Positions 27,531-35,826 of a stretch of 64,000 bases of DNA are shown here, piece after piece. This DNA is from Rhizobacter sp. Root1221 (GTDB taxonomy: Bacteria; Pseudomonadota; Gammaproteobacteria; Burkholderiales; Burkholderiaceae_C), in assembly GCF_001425785.1 (NCBI RefSeq), contig NZ_LMDI01000018.1, positions 37,910-101,909 of the forward strand, written 5' to 3'. The position numbers were made by a program, and so were the translations under genes. The notes under the pieces are model-generated. The model saw only the letters and a list, made by a program, of their open reading frames with translations, was not told where the DNA came from and ran no database searches. The stretch's first letter is position 1, and every line of letters starts with the position of its first letter.

Positions 27531-28049
27531 ATGATCCGCGCCGTTGTTCTTTTTATCGGCTTGACGTTGGTGGGCCTGTTCGCGCTGCTGAACTGGACCG
27601 CGTTCGTGACCCCAACGCCACTGTCGCTCGGGGTCACCACGGTGGAGGCTCCGCTTGGCCTCGTGATGCTGGCGGTGGTGGCCTTTCTCAGCGTGCTGTT
27701 CATCGTGTGGGCCATGACGCTGCAGGGCGGCGCGCTGATGGAATCGCGCCGCCTGGCCCGCGACCTGCAGGCCCAGCGCGACCTCGCCGACAAGGCCGAG
27801 GCCTCGCGGTTCACCGAACTGCGCACTTTCCTGGCGGCCGAGTTGAGCACCGTGGCAGTAGCGCAGGAACAGACCCGCGCCATGATGATGAGCCGCCTCG
27901 ACCGCGCACAGGAGGCGGCCCGCGCCTCGCAGGAAGAAGCGTCCAACACGCTGTCGGCCTACATCGGTGAACTCGAGGACCGCCTGGAGCGGGCCCAACT
28001 GGTGCCCGCCCAGTACGAACGCAGCGACGACACGCCGCTGCGGCGCTGA
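27531..28049 (+). CDS. LapA-like small membrane protein with coiled coil
   Basis: This 172-aa protein has two N-terminal transmembrane helices (about residues 3-23 and 42-62, separated by TPTPLSLGVTTVEAPLG). That is the arrangement of LapA/DUF1049 proteins. A long charged helical tail follows (about 68-155, rich in Arg, Glu and Ala), likely a cytoplasmic coiled coil. E. coli LapA works with LapB in lipopolysaccharide assembly, but this protein is longer and not next to lapB, so a direct equivalence is not claimed. Its TGA stop at 28047-28049 abuts the stop of the convergent RND gene with no base between. Confidence 0.65.
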   Translation: MIRAVVLFIGLTLVGLFALLNWTAFVTPTPLSLGVTTVEAPLGLVMLAVVAFLSVLFIVWAMTLQGGALMESRRLARDLQAQRDLADKAEASRFTELRTFLAAELSTVAVAQEQTRAMMMSRLDRAQEAARASQEEASNTLSAYIGELEDRLERAQLVPAQYERSDDTPLRR

Positions 28050-31000
28050 TCAGCCACGCCCTTCCGGTTCCGGTTGCGCGGCGGCCGGAACCTCGTCGTG
28101 GTGGTGCCGGTGCCCCACGTGCCTGGCGAACCACTGCACCACGTCATCGACGAACGTGAACACCACCGGGATCACCAGCAGGCTCAGGAACGTGGACGTG
28201 ATGAGCCCGCCGATCACCACGATGGCCATCGGCGCGCGAAAGCTCGGGTCGGTGCCGATGCCGAGCGCGACGGGCAACATGCCGGCACCCATCGCGATGG
28301 TGGTCATCACGATCGGGCGGGCCCGCTTGTGGCAGGCGTCCAGCAGGGCTTCCCAGCGTGTCATGCCGTGTTCACGGCGGGCCATGATCGCGTACTCCAC
28401 CAGCAGGATCGAGTTCTTCGTGGCGACACCCATCAGCATGATGAGCCCGATCATCGACGGCATCGACAACGCGGTGCGGGTCAGGAACAGCGCGAGGAAA
28501 GCCCCCGGGATCGACAGCACCAGCGCGGCCAGGATGGTCACCGGTTGCACGAAGTCCTTGAACAGCAGCACGAGCACCACGTAGATGCAGAGCACGCCGG
28601 TGAGCATGGCCAGCCCGAAGCTTGCGAACAGCTCGCCCATGGCTTCGGCGTCACCGATGGTGGTCTGGATCACGCCGGGCGGCAGCTGCTTCAGGCTCGG
28701 TAGCGCGAGCGCCTCCTTCTCGACCTCGCCGAGCGGTTTCTGGTTCAGCTCGATCTCGAAGTTGATGTTGCGCTGGCGGTCGTAGCGGTCGATCTCGGCC
28801 GGTCCGCTTTCGATCGTCAGGTCGGCCACGTTGCCCAGCATCACCGGTCCGCGTGACCCGGGCACCGCGAGGCGCGACAGCAGGTCCACGTCGGTGCGGG
28901 CAAGCGGTGCCAGCTTGACCAGCACGGGCACCTGGCGCTGCGACAGGTTCAGCTTCGCGAGGCCTTGGTCGTAGTCGCCGGCCGTGGCGATGCGCAGCGT
29001 CTCCGCGATGGCGGTGGACGTGACCCCGAGGTCGGCCGCGCGGGCGAAGTCGGGCCGCACGATCAGTTCCGGCCGCACCAGGCTCGATGTGGACGTGACG
29101 CCGCCGATGCCGGAGATGCCGCGGAGTTCACGCTCCACCTTCGCGGCGTGTTCCGACAGCGCGTGGCCGTCTTCGCCGGCGAGCACCAGCACGTACTTCT
29201 CGTTCGACGCCCCGAGCCCCACCTTCACGCGTGCACCCGGCACCACGTCGAGCGACTCGCGAATGCCGCGTTCGATGGCCTGCTTGCTGATCCCCCGGCG
29301 TTCGTTGCGTGGGGTCATGTTGATCGTCAGCGTGGCCTTGCGCACTTCGGCGGCACCCGCGGGTGCAAACGGGTCGGCACCGGTGTTGCCGCCACCCACC
29401 GTCGTGTAGATGAGCTTGATGTGCTCGTTCTTCTCGAGGATGGCGCGGGCCTGCTCGGCCGCGGCAAACGTCTGCTTGAACGTGCTGCCCGGCGGCAGCG
29501 TCAGCGTCACCTGCGTCTGCGACAGGTCATCGGGCGGGATGAAGCCCGTGGGCAGCAGCGGCACCAGCATGAACGAGCCCACCAGGAACACCACGGCCGC
29601 GATGACCGTCTTGATGCGGTGTTTCAGGCAGTACTCGGCCCAGCGCATGTAGATCGTGAGCCAGCGGCCTTCGTGGTGGTCCTTCTTCGGGCGCTTGAGC
29701 ACGTAGGCGGCCATCATCGGTGTCAGCATGCGGGCCACCACGAGCGAGAAGAACACGGCGATGGCCGCGGTCCAGCCGAACTGCACGAAGAACTTGCCAG
29801 GCACCCCGCTCATGAACGCCGTGGGCAGGAACACCGCGATCAGCGTGAACGTGGTGGCGATCACGGCCAGGCCGATCTCGTCGGCCGCTTCCATCGCGGC
29901 CTGGAACGGCGTCTTGCCCATGCGCAGGTGACGCATGATGTTCTCGATCTCGACGATGGCGTCGTCCACGAGGATGCCCACCACCAGCGACACCGACAGC
30001 AGCGTCACGCCGTTCAGCGTGAACCCCAGCAGGTACATCGCACCGAACGTGGGGATCACCGACAGCGGCAACGCGGTGGCGGCCACCAGGGTGGCGCGCC
30101 AGTCACGCAGGAAGAACCACACCACGATGATGGCGAGGATGGCGCCTTCGTACAGAAGCATCATCGAGCCGTCGTAGTTTTCCTGCACCGGGTCGACGAA
30201 GTTGAACGCCTCGGTGAACTTGACCTCGGGGTGCGCGGCGCGCAGCACGTCGAGCTGCTGGCGCACGCCCGCGGCCACCTCGGTCTCGCCGCCGCCGCGC
30301 GTGCGGGTGATCTCGAACCCCACCACCGGCTTGCCGTTGAGCAGTGCCGCGGAACGCTTTTCCGCGACGGTGTCGGACACGTTGGCCACCTGGTCGAGGC
30401 GGATGTGCCGGCCGTCGGGCAGCGCGATGTCCACGGCCGCGAGTTCGCCGGCCGACTGCACCGTGGCGATGGTGCGCACCGACTGTTCGGAGCCTCCCAC
30501 GTCGGTGCGGCCGCCGGACGCCTCGGTCTGGATCTGGCGCAGCTGGCGCGAGATGTCGGACGCCGTGGCGTTCAGGGCCTGCAGCTTCGCGGGGTCGAGT
30601 TCGACGTGCACCTCGCGCGTAGCGCCGCCCACGCGGGCCACCGCACCCACGCCGCGCACGCTCAGCATCGACTTGACGATGGTGTTGTCGACGAACCAGC
30701 TCAGCGCCTCCTCGTCCATGCGCGACGACTCGACCGTGTAGGTGAGGATCGGTGAACCCGAGAGCTCCACCTTCGAGATGACAGGGTCGCGCAGGTCGGT
30801 CGGCAGATCCGAGCGCACGCGCGAGACCGCGTCGCGCACGTCGTCCACGGCGTCCTGCACCCCCTTTTCGAGGCGGAACTCGACCGTCAGCGTGGCGGTG
30901 CCGTCCTGCACCTTCGTGTAGATGTGCTTGATGCCCTGCAGCGTGGCGAGCGAGTTCTCGATCTTGCGTGCCACCTCGGTTTCGAGCTGGGCGGGCGAGG

Positions 31001-31163
31001 CGCCCGGCAGCGAGGCGACCACCGTGACGGTGGGCAGCTCGATGTCGGGGAAGTTCTGGATCTTCATCGCCTTGAAGCTCGCCAGGCCCACGAGCGTGAG
31101 CATGATGAACAGCAAGACGCCCGGGATCGGGTTGCGGATGGACCAGGAAGAGACGTTCATCAT
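28050..31163 (-). CDS. RND efflux permease (HAE1-like)
   Basis: This 1037-aa inner-membrane proton antiporter is the pump of the second tripartite system. The start reads SSWSIRNPIPGVLLFIMLTL. Proton-relay residues are retained in TM4 (GILVDDAIVEIENIMRHL) and TM10 (GVATKNSILLVEYAIM). The sequence is distinct from the AcrB homologue at 11060: it has a different TM1 and a VGGSEQS-containing porter loop, and is nearer the MdtC/VexF-type branch. It is the last gene of the tetR-OMF-adaptor-RND operon, 16 bp after the adaptor gene. Substrates cannot be told from sequence; drugs or other amphiphiles are likely. Confidence 0.92.
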   Translation of the reverse strand: MMNVSSWSIRNPIPGVLLFIMLTLVGLASFKAMKIQNFPDIELPTVTVVASLPGASPAQLETEVARKIENSLATLQGIKHIYTKVQDGTATLTVEFRLEKGVQDAVDDVRDAVSRVRSDLPTDLRDPVISKVELSGSPILTYTVESSRMDEEALSWFVDNTIVKSMLSVRGVGAVARVGGATREVHVELDPAKLQALNATASDISRQLRQIQTEASGGRTDVGGSEQSVRTIATVQSAGELAAVDIALPDGRHIRLDQVANVSDTVAEKRSAALLNGKPVVGFEITRTRGGGETEVAAGVRQQLDVLRAAHPEVKFTEAFNFVDPVQENYDGSMMLLYEGAILAIIVVWFFLRDWRATLVAATALPLSVIPTFGAMYLLGFTLNGVTLLSVSLVVGILVDDAIVEIENIMRHLRMGKTPFQAAMEAADEIGLAVIATTFTLIAVFLPTAFMSGVPGKFFVQFGWTAAIAVFFSLVVARMLTPMMAAYVLKRPKKDHHEGRWLTIYMRWAEYCLKHRIKTVIAAVVFLVGSFMLVPLLPTGFIPPDDLSQTQVTLTLPPGSTFKQTFAAAEQARAILEKNEHIKLIYTTVGGGNTGADPFAPAGAAEVRKATLTINMTPRNERRGISKQAIERGIRESLDVVPGARVKVGLGASNEKYVLVLAGEDGHALSEHAAKVERELRGISGIGGVTSTSSLVRPELIVRPDFARAADLGVTSTAIAETLRIATAGDYDQGLAKLNLSQRQVPVLVKLAPLARTDVDLLSRLAVPGSRGPVMLGNVADLTIESGPAEIDRYDRQRNINFEIELNQKPLGEVEKEALALPSLKQLPPGVIQTTIGDAEAMGELFASFGLAMLTGVLCIYVVLVLLFKDFVQPVTILAALVLSIPGAFLALFLTRTALSMPSMIGLIMLMGVATKNSILLVEYAIMARREHGMTRWEALLDACHKRARPIVMTTIAMGAGMLPVALGIGTDPSFRAPMAIVVIGGLITSTFLSLLVIPVVFTFVDDVVQWFARHVGHRHHHDEVPAAAQPEPEGRG

Positions 31164-31179
31164 GGCGTGGTGCCCCGGA

Positions 31180-32298
31180 TCATTTCTGCGCGACCGACGG
31201 CGCTGGCGCGTCGACCACCTTCACGAGGTCACCGTCGGCGAGGAACCCGCCGCCGCTGGCCACCACCTTGGCATCGGCCGGCACACCGCTCGCGATCTCG
31301 ATGCGGTCGCCGATGCGGCGCCCCACCTTCACCTTGAGCTGAGTGACCTTCGAATCGGGGCCCACGCGCAGCACGTAGTGGAAACCGTCGCGCAACGTCA
31401 CGGCACTTTGCGGCAGCGTCAGCGACTGCTGCGCGCCCACGTCGATCTCGCCATGGCCGAACATGCCGGCCCGCGCTTCGGGCGAGACGGCCAGGTCCAC
31501 GTAGACGAGGCCGTTGCGCGTCTGCACGTCCACCGTAGGCGCCACCATGCGCACCTTGCCGGCCAGTTTGGCGCCCGAGGCGGCCGTCACTTCCACCCCC
31601 TGGCCGGGCTTGACCCGCGACAGGTCGGACGCCGGCACCTCGCCGCGCCACTCAAGGCGGCCCTGGCGGATGAGCCGGAACAGTTCCTGGCCCGCGGGCA
31701 GCACGGCCCCCACGGTGGCGCTGCGTGACGAGATCACGCCGCTGTCGGGCGCGAGCACCTTGGTCTGGCCGAGGCGCAACTGCTGCGTGCGGGCGGATGC
31801 CCGCTGCGCCTCGAGCCGCGCCTGCGCGGTGCGTTCGGCCGTCAGGTACTGGTTGATCTGCTGGGCGCTCAGCGCACCGGTGGTCTGCAGTTCGCGGGCG
31901 CGTTGCGCGTTGGCGGCGGCCTCGGCGAGTGCCGCTTCGGCTTCCGCCACGCTGGCGCGGATCTGGGCCTGGTCGGCCAGCACGGTGTCGGGCGCGAACG
32001 TGGCGAGCACCTGGCCGCGCTTGACCACGTCACCGACGTTGACCTTCACGTCGGCGAGCCGCAGCCCGTTGGCCTCGGTGCCCACGCTGGCTTCCTGCCA
32101 GGCGGCGATGTTGCCGTTGGCGCCCACGCGCAGCGGCACCGCGATGCGCTGCTGCTGCGTGACGGCGACGGTCAGGGCCGGCCGGGGGGCCTCGGCGGGC
32201 GCGGGGTCGGCGGCGTGCACGGCGTACGAACCGGCGGCCACGGCGATCACTCCCGCGGCGGCGAGGACGGAGATCAGGGGATGGTTGGCAAATTTCAT
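31180..32298 (-). CDS. RND efflux periplasmic adaptor subunit
   Basis: This 372-aa membrane-fusion protein couples the RND pump to the outer-membrane duct. It begins with a signal peptide (ISVLAAAGVIAVAAGSYAVHA, cleavage near residue 30) and lacks a lipobox cysteine, unlike the other adaptor in the window. It contains biotinyl-lipoyl segments (VGDVVKRGQVLATFAPD), an alpha-hairpin (AEAEAALAEAAANAQRAREL) and a beta-barrel. The start at 32298 (MKFANHPLIS) is chosen because the open frame upstream overlaps the outer-membrane gene. Gaps to its neighbours are 16 and 17 bp. Confidence 0.92.
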   Translation of the reverse strand: MKFANHPLISVLAAAGVIAVAAGSYAVHAADPAPAEAPRPALTVAVTQQQRIAVPLRVGANGNIAAWQEASVGTEANGLRLADVKVNVGDVVKRGQVLATFAPDTVLADQAQIRASVAEAEAALAEAAANAQRARELQTTGALSAQQINQYLTAERTAQARLEAQRASARTQQLRLGQTKVLAPDSGVISSRSATVGAVLPAGQELFRLIRQGRLEWRGEVPASDLSRVKPGQGVEVTAASGAKLAGKVRMVAPTVDVQTRNGLVYVDLAVSPEARAGMFGHGEIDVGAQQSLTLPQSAVTLRDGFHYVLRVGPDSKVTQLKVKVGRRIGDRIEIASGVPADAKVVASGGGFLADGDLVKVVDAPAPSVAQK

Positions 32299-32315
32299 GG
32301 CAGGTGTGACCGTGT

Positions 32316-33734
32316 TCAGGAGTTCTTCGGCGGGGTGGTGGTCCACCCGCCACCGAGGGCGCGGTACAACGTGATCCAGGCGGTGACGCGGTCGCGCTCC
32401 AGGTCCACCACGCTGATCTGGGCCTGCAGCGCGGTGCGCCGCGCGTCTTCCAGCTCGAAGAGGCTGGCCAGGCCGCCGCGGTAGCGGGCCTCGACGGCGC
32501 GGTACGACGCGTCGAATCCCTCTGCCGCGGTGCGGGCGTCCTCGCGGCGGGCCTCGGCGCTGTCCAGCTGCACCAGGGCCTGCTCCACCTCGCGCACTGC
32601 GCCACGCACCTTCGCCCGGTACGTCACGGCGGCTTCGTCGTAGCGGGCGCGTGCGGCGTCCACGTTGGCGCGGCGCGTGCCGCCGTCGAACAGCGGCAGC
32701 GACACCGCCAGCGGTCCCACGGCCCACGTGGTGCCTTCGGACGTGCCGGCGCTGGTTTCCACACGCATGCGCCCGAACGATCCGCCGAGGCTCACCCGAG
32801 GCAGGCGGGCGGCGCGGGCCTGTGACACGTCGGCGCTGGCGGCCTCCACGTCGCGGGCGGCGATGTACAGGTCTGGCCGCTGGTTCAGCACGTCGGCGGG
32901 CACCGTGCCCACCGCGATCAGCGCCGGCACCGGCAGCGTGCCCGTGCCCGCGCCCAGCCGGGCGCGCAGGTCGGGTTCGGCGAAGCCGGTGAGGGCCACG
33001 AGCGACTTGACCGAGGTGTCGCACTGCGCCTTCTGCTGCAAGTAGAGGCTGTTGCCCTGCGCCGCGCTGGCACGGGCGAGTGCCGACGCGGCCGGGGCCT
33101 GGAAGCCCGCCTTGGCGGCGATCTCGGTGAGGCGTGAGGTTTCCGCGCGCGAGCCGGCGTCGGCCTGCACCTTCTCGAGTGACGCCTCGCAGGCGCGCAG
33201 GCCCAGGTACGTGGATGCAACTTCGGCCGCGACCGCCACGCGGGCCTCGTGCCAGCCCGCCTCGGCACCGGCATGGCGGGCGCGTGCGGCATCCCAGCCG
33301 GCGCGGTTGCCGCCGAACAGGTCGATCTCCCACGATGCCTGCAGCGCGGCGGAGCCGGTGTTGGTGATGGGCATGGAGGGTTCCTGGACCCCGCGGCTCG
33401 CGCTGGCGGCGGCGTTCAGCCCCGGCAGCAGCGTGGCCCCGGCCGACACCCGGGTGGCGCGGGCCTGTTCGATGCGGGTGCGGGCGGTGGCAAGCGTGGG
33501 GCTCACCTCCTGGGCGGCCTGCATCAGGTCGGCGAGCAGCGGGTCGTTGAACTGCTGCCACCACTGGGCGAGTTCGGCGGCGTTGCCCTGGTGGGGCAGC
33601 GGGGCCTGCCATTGCGCGGGTGCGGTGGCCGCGGGGTCGCGCACGTCGGCCGGCAGCGGGCCTCCGGCGCAGGCGGTCAGCAAGGCGGCCAGCAGCAGCG
33701 GGGCCAGCGGAGGGAGGGATCTTCTTCGGGTCAC
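32316..33734 (-). CDS. Outer-membrane efflux lipoprotein, NodT family
   Basis: This 472-aa TolC-superfamily protein is the exit duct of the second RND system. The lipobox LLTACAGG is at residues 19-26, so it should be a lipoprotein. The typical segment WEIDLFGGNRAGWDAA is at about residues 131-146. Its ATG overlaps the upstream tetR stop codon by 4 bp (ATGA), a strong sign of translational coupling, and it precedes the adaptor by 17 bp. This gene order (OMF first) differs from the other pump in the window (OMF last). Confidence 0.93.
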   Translation of the reverse strand: MTRRRSLPPLAPLLLAALLTACAGGPLPADVRDPAATAPAQWQAPLPHQGNAAELAQWWQQFNDPLLADLMQAAQEVSPTLATARTRIEQARATRVSAGATLLPGLNAAASASRGVQEPSMPITNTGSAALQASWEIDLFGGNRAGWDAARARHAGAEAGWHEARVAVAAEVASTYLGLRACEASLEKVQADAGSRAETSRLTEIAAKAGFQAPAASALARASAAQGNSLYLQQKAQCDTSVKSLVALTGFAEPDLRARLGAGTGTLPVPALIAVGTVPADVLNQRPDLYIAARDVEAASADVSQARAARLPRVSLGGSFGRMRVETSAGTSEGTTWAVGPLAVSLPLFDGGTRRANVDAARARYDEAAVTYRAKVRGAVREVEQALVQLDSAEARREDARTAAEGFDASYRAVEARYRGGLASLFELEDARRTALQAQISVVDLERDRVTAWITLYRALGGGWTTTPPKNS

Positions 33735-34429
33735 TTCTTCTTCGCCTTCACAGGAGGTTGCACCGCGCTCCCTGCGCGGCGGCGGGCTTCGGCCAGCACC
33801 ATGGCTTCGCCGAACATCACGAGGCGCTCGGCCCAGAGGGCCGTCGCGTCAGGGTGGTACTTCAGGCTGGGGGCGACCACCTCGTACACGTCGTCGGTGA
33901 CGAAGAGGTTCACCCCGAGCGCGGTGACACACACCGCCAGGCGGCGCAGGTCGTCGTCGGGTTCGGGGGCACCCACGTGCCGGCCCAGCACGACGAGGAT
34001 CGCGTCGAACTGGGGCTGGATGCTTTCATTGATTTCATCGGCGAGCAAGCCCGTCTGCTCGAGCATCTCGCGGAAACGCAGCTTCATGCCGAGCCGCACC
34101 AGTTCGCCTTCGGCCAGCGGTTCGAGGAACGTGGCGTACAGGCCGTGGAGCGCCTCGGTGAGGCTCATCGACGGATCGCTGTACCGGGCGATGTCGGCCT
34201 CGGGGGAGCCGAACGGTTCAAAAAACGCCGCACGGTAGAGGCCGGCCTTGTCACCGAAGTAGTAGCTGATGGACGCAATGTTGGTCTGGGCCGCCTCGGC
34301 GATGGCTCGCGTGGAGGTCTTGCTGTAGCCGTGGTCGGCGAACAGGCGCAACGCCGCGCGCAACAGGCGTTCGCGAGACTGCTCGCCATCGCTGCGTTTG
34401 GGTCGGGGCCGTTCCGGGAGTGCGCTCAT
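33731..34429 (-). CDS. TetR-family regulator with CerR-type C-terminal domain
   Basis: This 232-aa regulator has an HTH in STRAIAEAAQTNIASISYYFGDKAGL (about residues 37-61) and a C-terminal CerR/YbiH-like domain. It is the first gene of the second RND operon and shares an ATGA overlap with the outer-membrane gene. A perfect palindrome lies 19-38 bp upstream (34448-34467), and a TACATT -10-like element lies between it and the ATG, so autoregulation of the whole operon is expected. Oddly, the reading frame stays open upstream through the operator into an HNH-like gene without any stop. The start at 34429 (MSALPERPRPKRSDG) is chosen by homology. Confidence 0.88.
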   Translation of the reverse strand: MSALPERPRPKRSDGEQSRERLLRAALRLFADHGYSKTSTRAIAEAAQTNIASISYYFGDKAGLYRAAFFEPFGSPEADIARYSDPSMSLTEALHGLYATFLEPLAEGELVRLGMKLRFREMLEQTGLLADEINESIQPQFDAILVVLGRHVGAPEPDDDLRRLAVCVTALGVNLFVTDDVYEVVAPSLKYHPDATALWAERLVMFGEAMVLAEARRRAGSAVQPPVKAKKK

Positions 34430-35671
34430 TCGCCGGAATGTAGCAAATAAATCAAACGATTGATTTAATTCGGGGTGGCAAAGAGGGTTGATCGGCGCAG
34501 GCCTGGGGTGGGATGGCAGCGGTTCCATCGTGATGCGCGGTGGACAGCCGGCCACGTGATCGACGTGATGCGGGGTTACCTGAGCCAGCTGTTCGCCGAG
34601 CGCACCACGCGCCACGGCGTGTTCATGGACATCGCGGCGCATCAGCACCGTGTGGGGCACGTAACCCTTCGAGTCGAGGTTCCAGCCGTCCACGGCCTGC
34701 TCGTCGCTCACGCGGTCGAGGCGCGTGGTGCCGAGCTTGCGCAGACTGGCGCGGCTCACGAGTTCCTCGCATTCGGCTTCCGAGAGTTGGCTGGCAAAGG
34801 CCGTCCACCGTTGCAGCGCCAGCGGATTGCGCCAGGCGTCCTCGATGGCCCAGCGCAGCTCGTGGGGTTCGGCCGTCTTGCCGGCCTCGAGCACCCGTGG
34901 CAGCAGCGCATGGAAAAACGTCTGGAAGGCGCGCTTGACCGGCGGGCGGGGCAGCAGGTCTTCGAACCGCGCGAGCCGGTTGCTCCACCCCGGCGTGGCC
35001 AGCTGCAGGCTGATGAAGGCCTGCAGCGCCTGCACCGGGTTGAAGAGGCGCAACCGGTTGGGCGGCAGCACCAGCATCGGCAGCGCGCAGGCCTCGGCGT
35101 GCGACAGCCGCTCGACAAAGCTGCACAACACCGCAGTGCGTGACCACTGCGCCGCGGTGAGCCCGTGCAGGCCGCCTACCGATGCCGCCTCGATCTGGCG
35201 CACGAACCCGAGCGCGTCACGGAAGCCGTACGCCGCCTTCGCATGGTTGGCCTTGGCGCTGATCACCGCGAGGTTGCCCGCGGCGTACCCGGCATCGCTG
35301 CGCACCCGGTCGATCGACGCGTCGGTGCCTTCCAGCGTGGCCGCGCTCAGCGGCACGCGGGTGACGGGGCAGTGGGTGGTGTCGATCTGCTGCAGGTAGT
35401 GTGGCGTGACCTGCACCAGCTCCACGCTGCGCCCGCGCAACCAGGCGTGCAGGCGCAGCTGCAGCCACTTGCGCACGTGGCGGGTGGGCTGCAGCGTGCG
35501 CATGCCGAACGTGGCCGCACCGGCGAGCAGGCCGTTGCGCAGCGGCGAAGGTTCCTGGGCGTAGGGGGCGGGCAGGTGCACGTTGTAGTGGGCATAGTCC
35601 CACCCGAGTTCGAAGCCGATGTGCTCGTGGTTCGTGACGGTGTCGTGCGAGAGAGGCGCTGCGAGGGTCAT
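34430..35671 (-). CDS. Uncharacterised protein with HNH-like motif, frame open into tetR
   Basis: I do not recognise a named family. The frame starts at ATG 35671 ([20 protein letters not shown], with a GGAG upstream) and gives about 414 codons before the TetR start, with no stop codon, so its true end is unresolved. Residues about 96-145 read [30 protein letters not shown] and AKANHAKA. This resembles the C-P-x-T-G, SIDRID, GYxxGN and N-x2-K elements of phage-type HNH endonucleases, although the second Cys and the first His are not evident. A later segment ([11 protein letters not shown], then LDSKGYVPH) is reminiscent of the same pattern. The gene is divergent from a WYL regulator across twin operators. 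It may be a separate protein whose stop was lost, or the front half of a 646-aa fusion. Confidence 0.5.
34448..34467. promoter_or_regulatory. TetR operator upstream of the second RND operon
   Basis: TAAATCAA-N4-TTGATTTA has perfect 8-bp arms in an otherwise very GC-rich region, 19 bp upstream of the TetR ATG. Its AT-rich sequence and position fit autorepression by the CerR-type TetR protein. It lies inside an open frame coming from upstream. Confidence 0.75.
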
Positions 35672-35692
35672 GGGAGGCTCCGTTCCGTTTCA

Positions 35693-35707
35693 CTGCAACC
35701 GTTGCAG
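35693..35707. promoter_or_regulatory. Short palindrome upstream of the HNH-like gene
   Basis: CTGCAAC-C-GTTGCAG has perfect 7-bp arms and lies 22 bp before the ATG at 35671. It differs in sequence from the GTGGCTCA sites nearby, so a second regulator could bind here. Confidence 0.4.
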
Positions 35708-35730
35708 CGATGAAGCCAGTGTCGAACCCG

Positions 35731-35753
35731 GGTGGCTCATGGCGTGAGCCACC
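35731..35753. promoter_or_regulatory. Operator copy 1 upstream of the WYL regulator
   Basis: GGTGGCTCA-N5-TGAGCCACC has perfect 9-bp arms. A second copy with the same spacing lies 55 bp downstream, and a TATGCT -10-like box (35770-35775) sits between them. It is placed to control both the WYL gene and the divergent HNH-like gene. Confidence 0.7.
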
Positions 35754-35785
35754 TGCTGATGATCTTTGTTATGCTCCGAGTCATG

Positions 35786-35808
35786 TGTGGCTCGTCTGGT
35801 GAGCCACC
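35786..35808. promoter_or_regulatory. Operator copy 2 upstream of the WYL regulator
   Basis: TGTGGCTCG-N5-TGAGCCACC matches copy 1 with two changes in the left arm and the identical right arm. It ends 18 bp before the ATG at 35827. Binding here would block transcription of the WYL gene, consistent with autorepression. Confidence 0.65.
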
Positions 35809-35826
35809 CTCGTGCCAGGAGCCCCC

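Noticed and set aside
32299..33612. N-terminal extension of the second RND adaptor to about 810 residues
   Set aside because: The extension lies out of frame over the outer-membrane gene and is low-complexity; the adaptor signal peptide begins at 32298.
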